Part shown: piece after piece, positions 27,101-39,100 of the stretch
Numbering within the stretch: position 1 is the first letter of the stretch
Layout of the letters: each line of letters opens with the position of its first letter
Source: Xenopus tropicalis
Lineage: Eukaryota > Chordata > Amphibia > Anura > Pipidae
Length of the DNA: 64,000 nt
Assembly (NCBI RefSeq): GCF_000004195.4
Contig: NC_030683.2
Span: 81,794,910 to 81,858,909, forward strand
Reading direction: 5' to 3'
Translations under genes and position numbers: made by a program
Notes under the pieces: generated by a model
The model's input: only the letters and a program-made list of their open reading frames with translations
Told to the model about the DNA's origin: nothing
Database searches by the model: none

Positions 27101-30100
27101 GTGTACGGTATTTAGAAGAATGTATGTAATACACTGTGTGAGAGAGTGTACGGTATATAGAAGAATGTATTTAATACACTGTGAGAGAGAGTGTACGGTA
27201 TATAGAAGAATGTATTTAATACACTGTGAGAGAGAGTGTACAGTATGTAGAATGTATTTAATGCACTGAGAGAGTGTACAGTATGTAAAAGAATGTATTT
27301 AATACACTGAGAGAGTGTACAATATGTAGAAGAATGTATTTAATACACTAAGAGTGTGTACAGTATGTAGAAGAATGTATTTAATACACTGTGAGAGAAG
27401 GTGTACAGTATATAGAAGAATGTATTTAATACACTATGAGAGTGAGTGTACAGTATGTAGAAGAATGTATTTAATACACTGTGAGAGAAGGTGTACAGTA
27501 TATAGAAGAATGTATTTAATACACTATGAGAGTGAGTGTACAGTATGTAGAAGAATGTATTTAATACACTGAGAATGTGTACAGTATATAGAAGAATGTA
27601 TTTAATACACTGAGAGAGTGTTCAGTATGTAGAAGAATGTATTTAATACGCTGAGAGAGTGTACAGTATGTAGAAGAATGTATTTAATACACTGAGAGAG
27701 TGTACAGTTTGTAGAAGAATGTATTTAATACACTGTGAGAAGGTGTACAGTATGCAGTAGCATGTATTTAATACACTGAGAGAGTGTGTACAGTATATAG
27801 AAGAATGTATTTAATACACTGTGAGAGAGTGTACAGTTTGTAGAAGAATGTATTTAATACACTGTGAGAGAAGGTGCACAGTATATAGAAGAATGTATTT
27901 AATACACTGTGAGAGAGAGTGTACAGTATATAGAAGAATGTATTTAATACACTTTGAGAGAGTGTACAGTATGTAGAATATATTTAATACACTGTGTGAA
28001 AGAGGGTACAGTATTTAGAAGAATGTATGTAATACACTGTGTGAGAGAGTGTACAGTATTTAGAAGAATGTTTATAATACACTGTGTGAGAGAGTGTACA
28101 GTATTTAGAAGAATGTATGTAATACACTGTGTGAGAGAGTGTACAGTATTTAGAAGAATGTATGTAATACACTGTGTGAGCGAGTGTACGGTATTTAGAA
28201 GAATGTATGTAATACACTGTGTGAGAGAGTGTACAGTATTTAGAAGAATGTATGTAATACACTGTGTGAGAGAGTGTACAGCATTTAGAAGAATGTATGT
28301 AATACACTGTGTGAGAGAGTGTACAGTATTTAGAATGTAGCCCACTTTTGCGGATTCTGTGGCACTACCCGTTGGAGCACGATACTTTGGCGCTACAGGA
28401 GTCCTGAGCCCCCGCTTACTATGGGGGTTTACAGGGATTTCTCCCCTTAATGGCGTGCCTCCACCCAGGGATGGTGTTGTGGAACTGTAATCCACCCCCT
28501 GGGAAACAATCAGGATACTATGCCCCTTTGGGACCCCCGTACTCCTGGTGTGATGTACTCACTCTTTGAGTTATTCCTTACCAGCGTAGTAGTGGTCCTC
28601 TGGGCTAGGTAGATATTCACAACAGACACAGTTGTATATAGAATGAATGCTATGGTTTATTCAGGCAGAGACCTCTCCAGGAGCGGCATATCATTTATAC
28701 ACACGGCAGGGCATATCTCCTTACTTCTCATTGAGAACCTTTTCCTGTTGGTACTACCTCACGGGTTTCCCAGCTAGGTGCTATCCCCGGTACTATTGGC
28801 GAGACCCTCCTTTATGGAGTTCTCAGTACCCATGCTAGGAGTTACACCACAAGGACCCACACCGGTACTATCGTATGGCACCCTCAGATCCGGCCTCCTG
28901 GACTAGCAGGGAATTGTCCACCTACCTAGCCACTTAATGCCCTGCACTCCAGCAGATGTAATGCTGGGGGGTCTTAACCCCACTACCACTCCTGGAGGGG
29001 CAATATCCGCCCATTCTAGCTTGGTGTCCTACATGACACTCCTAGAATGTCCTATCACAAGAAACTACTATCTAGTAACGTTGTCTGGGAAGCTTCTAGT
29101 CCCAGAAGCTATCCCAGCCTAAGATGGCTCACAGCACATGGCTGCAACCCTTTATATGGGCCTATGCACCACCCAGTAGCCATAACCCGAACTACAGGTA
29201 TACTCCCTGTTAACTATGTAGAACCCAGCGATTCCAATGTCCCTGTTTAACTAGCACCAACCAGTGGCCTAGTCTAGGGGTGTCTGTCCTAAGGGCCCAT
29301 TTTTGGTAAACCCCTACAAGAAGAATGTATGTAATACACTGTGTGAGAGAGTGTACAGTATTTAGAAGAATGTATGTAATACACTGTGTGAGAGAGTGTA
29401 CGGTATTTAGAAGAATATATGTAATGCACTGTGTGAGAGAGTGTACGGTATTTAGAAGAATATATGTAATACACTGTGTGAGAGAGTGTACGGTATATAG
29501 AAGAATGTATTTAATACACTGTGAGAGAGAGTGTACAGTATGTAGAAGAATGTATTTAATGCACTGAGAGAGTGTACAATATGTAGAAGAATGTATTTAA
29601 TACACTAAGAGAGTGTACAGTATATAGAAGAATGTATTTAATACACTGTGAGAGAAGGTGTACAGTATATAGAAGAATGTATTTAATACACTATGAGAGT
29701 GAGTGTACAGTATGTAGAAGAATGTATTTAATACACCAAGAGAGTGTACAGTATGTAGAAGAATGTATTTAATACACTAAGAGAGTGTACAGTATGTAGA
29801 AGAACGTATTTAGTACACTGAGAGAGTGTATAGTTTGAAGAAGAATGTATTTAATACACTGAGAGAGTGTATACAGTATATAGAAGAATGTATTTAATAC
29901 ACTGAGAGAGTGTACAGTATGTAGAAGAATGTATTTAATACACTATGTGAGTGAGTGTACAGTATGTAGAAGAATGTATGTAATACACTGTGTGAGAGAG
30001 TGTACAGTATGTAGAATATATTTAATACACTGTGAGAGTGTACTGTATTTAGAAGAATGTATGTAATACACTGTGTGAGAGAGTGTACGGTATTTAGAAG

Positions 30101-33100
30101 AATATATGTAATACACTGTGTGAGAGAGTGTACGGTATATAGAAGAATGTATTTAATACACTGTGAGAGAGAGTGTACAGTATGTAGAAGAATGTATTTA
30201 ATGCACTGAGAGAGTGTACAGTATGTAGAAGAATGTATTTAATACACTGTGAGAGAAGGTGTACAGTATATAGAAGAATGTATTTAATACACTATGAGAG
30301 TGAGTGTACAGTATGTAGAAGAATGTATTTAATACACCAAGAGAGTGTACAGTATGTAGAAGAATGTATTTAATACACTAAGAGAGTGTACAGTATGTAG
30401 AAGAACGTATTTAGTACACTGAGAGAGTGTATAGTTTGTAGAAGAATGTATTTAATACACTGAGAGAGTGTACAGTATGTAGAAGAATGTATTTAATACA
30501 CTATGTGAGTGAGTGTACAGTATGTAGAAGAATGTATGTAATACACTGTGTGAGAGAGTGTACAGTATATAGAAGAATGTATTTAATACACTGTGAGAGA
30601 GTGTACAGTATGTAGAATGTATTTAATACACTGTGTGAGTGTACAGTATTTAGAAGAATGTATGTAATACACTGTGTGAGAGAGTGTACAGTATGTAGAA
30701 TATATTTAATACACTGTGAGAGTGTACTGTATTTAGAAGAATGTATGTAATACACTGTGTGAGAGAGTGTACAGTATGTAGAATATATTTAATACACTGT
30801 GAGAGAGAGTGTACAGTATTTAGAAGAATGTATGTAATACACTGTGTTAGAGAGTGTACGGTATATAGAAGAATGTATTTAATACACTGTGTGAGAGAGT
30901 GTACTATATATAGAAAAATGTATTTAATACATTGAGAGAGATTGTACAGTATGTAGAATTGTATGCTTCATAGGTTATGTACGTTATTGTGATTGTTATG
31001 AGTGCTTGTGGGTGAGGCTCACAACTGTGAATAATTGTAATAATTGTGTGTTAATAGTATGTTTTTTCAGTGCTGCAATTTTTCAGCACTGCAGTTTGGG
31101 GGAGTTTAAACAAACAAACCAATCCTTCTATGATTTTTGTTCCTTCTCTGTCCTAGAATGTACACTGGGTATATCTGCTCAGACAGAAAACTAGCAACGG
31201 AAAACTGCCACAACAAAACAGATATAATAAATGCTCTGTAGTATGTGTAATATTACTACATCCATCTCTAGTAGTGTAAGTACGTAGCGTTTAATGAACA
31301 ACATAATATCAGGCAAAATTACATGACAAACATTCCTTGGTCTGGTTAAGTACTTTGCAACATATTTTCTGCAGTGTAAATTGCCGTGCAGTAAAGACTT
31401 TTCTCCTCTAGGATTTAGTAATAATGCTCTGCAGTAAAATTAATGTTTTCTTAAAATTCGCTACAGTGCCACCCAGATTTGTGGTTCAGCCAAACAATCA
31501 GGATGGAATCTATGGCAAAGCTGGAGTACTGAATTGCTCAGTGGATGGATACCCTCCTCCAAAAGTTGTGTGGAAGCATGCTAAGGGTGAGTACATCACT
31601 GAATAATGTTACTCATAGTCCATATATGCCACTGTTTTTTTGTAACAAATAGCCAAATACACTGGCATTTTTCATATACAATATAGAGCTATGATATGTA
31701 TATGCAGTAGTAGTACCAGCCAAATCAATTTATTCATGCCCATACACCATGCCTCAATTTCTGTTGTGAAAGTATGTTTTTGCTCTGCAGAAAAGATAAG
31801 ATACATATAGTAAGCACTGAAACTGAAATAAATCAGTGCAACATGCAGGGTTATAAAATATAGCTTTATTATCCATTCAGATGCTGTTTTATTAACTTTA
31901 CTAGGAAAGCTAGTACATTTAATAAAAGACCTAGTATGGCAGATGTCTCTTAATGTTTCTAAATATTAATATATGTATATTTATGTATATTTCACATCTT
32001 TTTTCTTATACAATGTCACTACAGTAGAGCAGCCATCTTGATTTCTCATATGTAAAATGCAGTTAGATTTAAAACAGAAAATGAGCAAAGCAGAAAAGAA
32101 ATTAGGTTTTCTGAAATATTTAGTGTTTGTACATATTCATTTTGGGTCTCACTGTAGACTTGTCAGGTAGCAATTGAACCAGTGCTTTATTATGTTACAT
32201 TTATACTCTTTACAGGAAGTGGGAACCCCCAACAATACCACCCTGTGCCACTAACTGGCCGCATCCAGATTCTTCCTAACAGCTCCCTTCTTATCCGTCA
32301 TGTGCTAGAGGAGGATATTGGTTATTACCTTTGCCAGGCAAGCAATGGAGTGGGCACTGACATCAGCAAGTCTATGTTCCTTACCGTGAAGAGTAAGTAG
32401 AACAGTCAGCATATGGAATTAAAAACAACTTTGCAGTCTAAACAAGAGTTTGTAGCTACTGTACAAACAGTGATGGCTTTTGATCCCCTTTAGCATGTCG
32501 CAGTTAACCCTTTCCATACAAAGTGTCTCTAATTATCAGTGGAAAGGAATATGTTTGCATATGGACATGGATGTGCCAATACCCATTCATGGGTGTCACT
32601 AGCAACATTTGAACAATTGAAATCATATAAAAGAATTACGCTGTCAAGGAAACCCACTGTTGTATAAGCAAGTTTGGAATGAAAGGGTAAAAAAAGTCTA
32701 AACTAAAACTCCCCTCAGTACAGCTGCATATAAATGAGCTTGAGAGTATTAATCGGACGCACATTTGTGTAACAATTTGTGCAAAATAGCAGCACCCCTA
32801 TGCCTTGTCTTATAGTCGTGAATTTTTTTTTTCCCTGCTTTACATTTCCTAATGTTATTTCCCAATTGTCCCAATATTCTCTCCTTAACACTCATTTTAT
32901 TATTTCTTCTATATCCCCTGCACTTCCCTCCGTTTGCATGCACCCCCCTCTCTCAGTCCGTACTACAAATTGAAATGATGTGGAGCGTGTCTCTCTGCCA
33001 CTTCACTGGAGACGGCTTTACAAGCGCAGCGAGAGATAGCTCAGCAGCCCGCGGCCTCCGTCTGCTTCTGCAGCGACCTGAGCTTGTAATATCACTGAGG

Positions 33101-36100
33101 TGGGGGTGGGGAGGGGCTCAGTGCCCTCAGGTGAAGTAAACTTCACCCCCCCCCCGCCCCCCACATTCAAACCTCTGCATAGCAGAATGTGTGTGTGTAC
33201 TGTTTGTGGTGTATGCTAACATGATCTATAAAGATCATTTCCTGTGATTTACTGGACTTCTTGTTTTTGTATTTGTTCTAAAAATCAGGGTCGGACTGGG
33301 GGGTGCAGGGCCCACCGGGGCTCCCGCCCCAGGGGCCCTGCAGGTGCCCCAGCCGCGTCCCCTAACCCCCCCAAGGGCCCCCCTAACCCCCCCGAAGGGC
33401 CCCCGCCTGACGTCCTCCCCGAGCGCGTATAAATTGAACGCGTCGGGGAGGAACAGTCAGTAGCGGGGAGCGCCGGCAAAGGTCGGACTGGGCCGCTGGG
33501 GCCCACTAGGGCCGGGGCCCTCCGGGATTTTTCCCGGTGTCCCGGCGGCCCAGTCCGACCCTGCTAAAAATGCTAGCTCTAAGCAAACAGTGCTTCATTA
33601 TTGAAGCTTTCGGAGTAAAGTCATTCACATTAATAATGTTAGATGACTTGACCTAATTTTCCCTTTGAGGGCAGCTGTTTCCCTGTTATCTTTATGTGTA
33701 ATTCCTCTTTGTTCATTCCTTAGTACCAGCAATGATCACTTCTCACCCAAATACAACTATTGCCATCAAAGGTCAAACGAAAGGCCTTAACTGCACAGCA
33801 CGAGGAGAACGCCCCATTATAATCCGCTGGGAAAAAGGAGATACAGTGATAGACCCAGACAGGAATTTACGCTACCTAATTGCTACCAAGGACAGCGGGG
33901 ATGAGGTTATCTCCACTCTGACGGTGAGATGGGATAAGAGTATATAGCATACAATCGTGGGAAATTATTAGTATAAAAATATATGAAGCATATATTTTTT
34001 AAATATTGCTGTAACTTTGATTCATTTTTGAACCCCATAGCTTAAGCCAGCAGAAAGAGGGGACTCTGTGTTTTTTTCGTGCCATGCAATAAACTCATAT
34101 GGAGAAGACAGAGGCCTGATACAACTTACTGTGCAAGGTAAACTGAAATACACTTAATTTGCAGAAACAAATAGTCATATTGCCACACATACACACACAG
34201 TGTGAAATAAGCCTACACTTACTAACAATCAGTCTAAAAGGCATTTATACAGGTATGTGACCTGTTATCGAGAATGCTCAGGACCTAGGCTTTTCTGGAT
34301 AAGGGGTGAACTAGATAGGTTTCCAGATAACAGTTCCCATAACTTTATCCTATATGCTAGTTTACAAACCCATACACATTTATGCAATTACTATACTTAT
34401 TCTCACTCTTCTGGCAAGATGCACCTATTCCCAGTATGTGAGCCATAAAACTGACCAGTCTTTAGAACATTTATGTTGTCTCAGAAGAGACACTTACGTG
34501 CATCCAATAGCTCATACAGTTTACCGAATACATGTAACTTTAGCAAATCCCTCTGTTTGTCACAGGAGCTCCCCATTATGGAAAGTGTCATAAAGAGTGT
34601 GACATTCTTTATGCTCTGAGCAGCTTTTGAGAAGCTAAATGTAGGGGTCATCACAAATTATAAAGCAAAATTAGAAAATTAGCTTGGCCTGTAATATTAT
34701 ATTGTAAAATTTATATTCTGTATATACAGTACAGTGGTGTGAAAAACTATTTGCCCCCTTCCTGATTTCTTATTCTTTTGCATGTTTGTCACACTTAAAT
34801 GTTTCTTCTCATCAAAAACCGTTAACTATTAGTCAAAGATAACATAATTGAACACAAAATGCAGTTTTTAAATGAAGGTTTACGTTATTAAGGGAGAAAA
34901 AAAACTCCAAATCTACATGGCCCTGTGTGAAAAAGTGATTGCCCCCCTTGTTAAAAAATAACTTAACTGTGGTTTATCAATTTCAATTTTCAATTTCAAT
35001 ATCAATTTCTGTAGTCACCCCCAGGCCTGATTACTGCCACACCTGTTTCAATCAAGAAATCACTTAAATAGGAGCTACCTGACACAGAGAAGTAGACCAA
35101 AAGCACCTCAAAAGCTAGACATCATGCCAAGATCCAAAGAAATTCAGGAACAAATGAGAACAAAAGTAATTGAGATCTATCAGTCTGGTAAAGGTTATAA
35201 AGCCATTTCTAAAGCTTTGGGACTCCAGCGAACCACAGTGAGAGCCATTATCCACAAATGGCAAAAACATGGAACAGTGGTGAACCTTCCCAGGAGTGGC
35301 CGGCCGACCAAAATTACCCCAAGAGCGCAGAGACAACTCATCCGAGAGGCCACAAAAGACCCCAGGACAACATCTAAAGAACTGCAGGCCTCACTTGCCT
35401 CAATTAAGGTCAGTGTTCATGACTCCACCATAAGAAAGAGACTGGGCAAAAACGGCCTGCATGGCAGATTTCCAAGGCGCAAACCACTTTTAAGCAAAAA
35501 GAACATTATGGCTCGTCTCAATTTTGCTAAAAAACATCTCAATGATTGCCAAGACTTTTGGGAAAATATCTTGTGGACCGACGAGACAAAAGTTGAACTT
35601 TTTGGAAGGTGCGTGTCCCGTTACATCTGGCGTAAAAGTAACACAGCATTTCAGAAAAAGAACATCATACCAACAGTAAAATATGGTGGCGGTAGTGTGA
35701 TGGTCTGGGATTGTTTTGCTGCTTCAGGACCTGGAAGGCTTGCTGTGATAGATGGAACCATGAATTATACTGTCTACCAAAAAATCCTGAAGGAGAATGT
35801 CCGGCCATCTGTTCGTCAACTCAAGCTGAAGCGATCTTGGGTGCTGCAGCAGGACAATGACCCAAAACACACCAGCAAATCCACCTCTGAATGACTGAAG
35901 AAAAACAAAATGAAGACTTTGGAGTGGCCTAGTCAAAGTCCTGACCTGAATCCTATTGAGATGTTGTGGCATGACCTTAAAAAGGCGGTTCATGCTAGAA
36001 AACCCTCAAATAAAGCTGAATTACAACAATTCTGCAAAGATGAGTGGGCCAAAATTCCTCCAGAGCGCTGTAAAAGACCCATTGCAAGTTATCGCAAACG

Positions 36101-39100
36101 CTTGATTGCAGTTATTGCTGCTAAGGGTGGCCCAACCAGTTATTAGGTTCAGGGGGCAATTACTTTTTCACACAGGGCCATGTAGGTTTGGATTTTTTTT
36201 CTCCCTAAATAATATAAACCCTCATTTAAAAACTGCATTTTGTGTTTACTTGTGTTATCTTTGACTAATAGTTAAATGTGTTTGATGATCAGAAACATTT
36301 TGTGTGACAAACATGCAAAAGAATAAGAAATCAGGAAGGGGGCAAATAGTTTTTCACACCACTGTATATTGTGAGTAAGCTCAAGTAAGTGACAGCAGCA
36401 CAGAGCATGTGCAGTGAATCAGCAGAAAGGAATATGGGGGCTACTGGGGGAATCTTTGAAAGTACAGATCTTCACTGCTGAAGGGCTGTGGTTGCCTTGG
36501 GCTGGTACAGAACCAGAAAACATAATTTACAACATTTCTGTCCTACTTCTTTAGTTAAGCTTTAGTTCTCCTTTAAAGATGATTAATTAATCAGAGTGCA
36601 GAGATGTGCAACTAAACTCTTAAATTAGATGAACTATGGGGATTGACTATTAAGGTGAGGTTTTTTTGCTCTGGGAAAAAGACACTTGCAAGGGTACTCT
36701 TTACACATGCATTACTGTATACTGTACATTATCACATGTATAAAAACAGAAAACACCTCTTTAGACTTGAGGAACTGAACTTTCATTTGAAGCAGCAAAG
36801 GTGGTTCAGTGGGGGCAGTGAAGTTGCGTGATGCCCTAAGGGGGTGGTGGTGTGATGGCAGATTATATGAATGCCTTTAAGAACAGCTTGGATCCCAGGC
36901 TACAGTAGAAGTATTTTATATTATCTGTATATTTATAGATGCACTAGGGTTCATTTGGAGGAGTTTAACTTGATGTCTTTTTCCAACCCAAAGTAACAAT
37001 ATAACAATATATGCTGGAAAAATTAAAATATGAGTCATGTATAATAGCTTGAAAATAAGTATAAACCCTATTCTGTAAAGCACTTTTGTGTATCATTGCC
37101 CCTTGTCCAAATCCTCTGGTTGCCCTGCTTTATAAAATAGGGTGCAAGGCACAGCACACTTTGGTGCAAGAGAGTCCTGTGCTTTATACCTGCCTTAATC
37201 ATGTGTTAATTCCAGGTGCTTTTATTAACATCAATGTTGTGCCAGATTTAACAAATGGGTAAACACACATTTTGTGCCCATAATGAGTAATCTGGTTAAA
37301 GTAGAATCACATGAAATTTGCTGGAGTTGTGGGCAAAAATGCTCCATTGCAAGTAAAAACTTGAGGAATGGGCCTGATTTTTGGACTGCAGCACCTATTT
37401 AATAATATTGTTACTAATATACTAATTTATCATAATTCTTAGTATACCGGTTCTCAACCTATGGTCAAGTTTTCTCATGCAAAAATATGCCTTCACTACA
37501 GACAACAGTAAATTAAAAAAAAAAAGATAAATCTTTAATAGTCAACCATGTACCAAGCAGCGTAGGTGGTTTTTCACGGTGAGGGCAGTGAGGTTGTGGA
37601 ATGCCCTTCCTAGTGATGTGGTAATGGCAGATTCTGTTAATGCCTTTAAGAGGGGCCTGGATGAGTTCTTGATCAATCAGAATATCCAAGGCTATTGTGA
37701 TACTAATATCTACAGTTAGTACTAGTGGTTGTATTTATAGTTTATGTATGTGAGTGTATAGATTGGTAGGTGTGGGTTAGGTGTGCTGGTTTTACTTGGA
37801 TGGGTTGAACTTGATGGACACTGGTCTTTTTTCAACCCTATGTAACTATGTAACTATGTAACTATGTATTGGGTTGTCCTAAGGTGATCCCCAAACAGTA
37901 AGTCATGTGCCGAATCAACTTTTTTGATATTCCAATTCCACTTTTTTGATATTCCCAAAACACAAATCCAAACCAAATTCAGGTAAGGGAGGGGGTAAAA
38001 AAATACACATGCAAAAAAAAAATTAACAATTTCCTTTATCAGTCACATGATTTTAAGGGTTTGGTCAAGCACTTGGATTCAGCCGAATCCTGCCAGAAAA
38101 GGCAAGGCTCCAATTTATTCAGTTTTTATTATCTGGTTATTAGAATGTCACCCTAGCAACAAGACATTGGTTTGAAAGTCATAATAAAAGACAAATAGGA
38201 TTTTTCCTATGATTTCCACTTCAGTAAAATACAAAAAGTATGACTGCCAGAACTTTTATTTTTATTTTCCTGATTGTATCTTGTTATATGCTGTACCTGC
38301 AATGCCTATAAAAGCAAATAATGCATACCACATTTTCACATTACACCCATTTATTTGATGTTACACAGGATTTAAATTGAAAAAAATAAATGTTATCACT
38401 TTTGTCAAATTATATAAAAACTATCTGTAATATTAATCTTAAATACAATCTGACCCTAATAAGGTCAGTGTGCCACATAATGTCATGTTCTGTTCCACTT
38501 GCCAATTAGCATGTCGCTTGCATTGCTTGGGGACATTACACTAACTCATTAACTATTTACCCTTGCAGAGCCTCCTGATCCCCCTGAGCTGGAGGTCCGG
38601 GAAGTGAAGGCTCGTAGCATGAATCTACGCTGGACTCAGAGATTTGATGGAAACAGCATTATAACAGCTTTTGATATTGAGTATAAGAATAAATCAGGTG
38701 AGAGTTGGATAAATTAGTATTTCAAGACCAAGTTGTAGAAGTCTAGTTCAATATACAGTATTTATTTTTAGAAAGCCTTTCCATATTGATGTCTTACAGT
38801 CAACACTCATCTCACCCCACCATTTTCCATGATGGGTCACAACAGCATAAGCAGTAAGACCCTAAAATGGGTGCTAATCCACTTGATCAGTTTCTCATCT
38901 CTGTCCCTTGCACACTGATCCACTAAATAGATGCAATTACATTTATTAAACATTTTTTGAGCACAGTTGTTCCTTATCTTGCTTGTGCTGGGTATGGTTT
39001 ACACTTTTTTTCTATTGACTGTCCATGTACATGTAGAAGTATAGAAGTAATAATCACAGACATAACAACTGGGTATGCTGCTGTCTTGAGGATACAGTGG

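Larger units (their letters stand above)
20953..31466. other. 10.5-kb intron dominated by repeats
   Basis: The largest intron in the window. Beyond the listed repeats, the parts 21722-22610, 22830-23330, 23590-24915 and 25540-26540 are AT-rich without recognisable genes. A 40-bp direct repeat around taatcatgaatatgtaatga occurs at 24530 and 24575. From 30960 to 31466 nothing is recognised except the final acceptor. Confidence 0.7.
32393..33723. other. intron with piggyBac-like and hAT MITEs
   Basis: Carries a small TTAACCCTTT element, a GC-rich patch at about 32985-33145 (agcgcagcgagagatagctc, cagcagcccgcggcc, then a C-run) that I cannot assign, and a hAT MITE. The small open frames across the GC-rich patch are compositional. 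Confidence 0.65.
34138..38568. other. intron with Tc1 transposon and CR1 fragments
   Basis: Contains half of a 'tatccgga' repeat (34250-34345), the Tc1 element, a T2-type end, and two CR1 tails. From 37900 to 38568 and from 37010 to 37560 I recognise nothing. Confidence 0.75.

Noticed and set aside
26961..28495. Long open frames on both strands (up to 183 codons) in the minisatellite
   Set aside because: They are periodic translations of the 40-bp unit ([19 protein letters not shown] repeats) and have mirror frames on the other strand. No start context or domain supports a gene.
26548..30958. CRISPR-like array
   Set aside because: Units are directly contiguous without unique spacers, in a vertebrate intron. 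It is a minisatellite.
32985..33560. CpG island or promoter of a nested gene
   Set aside because: Most of the GC-rich stretch is a hAT MITE with perfect ends and target duplication. The remaining patch has no coding or exon signal.
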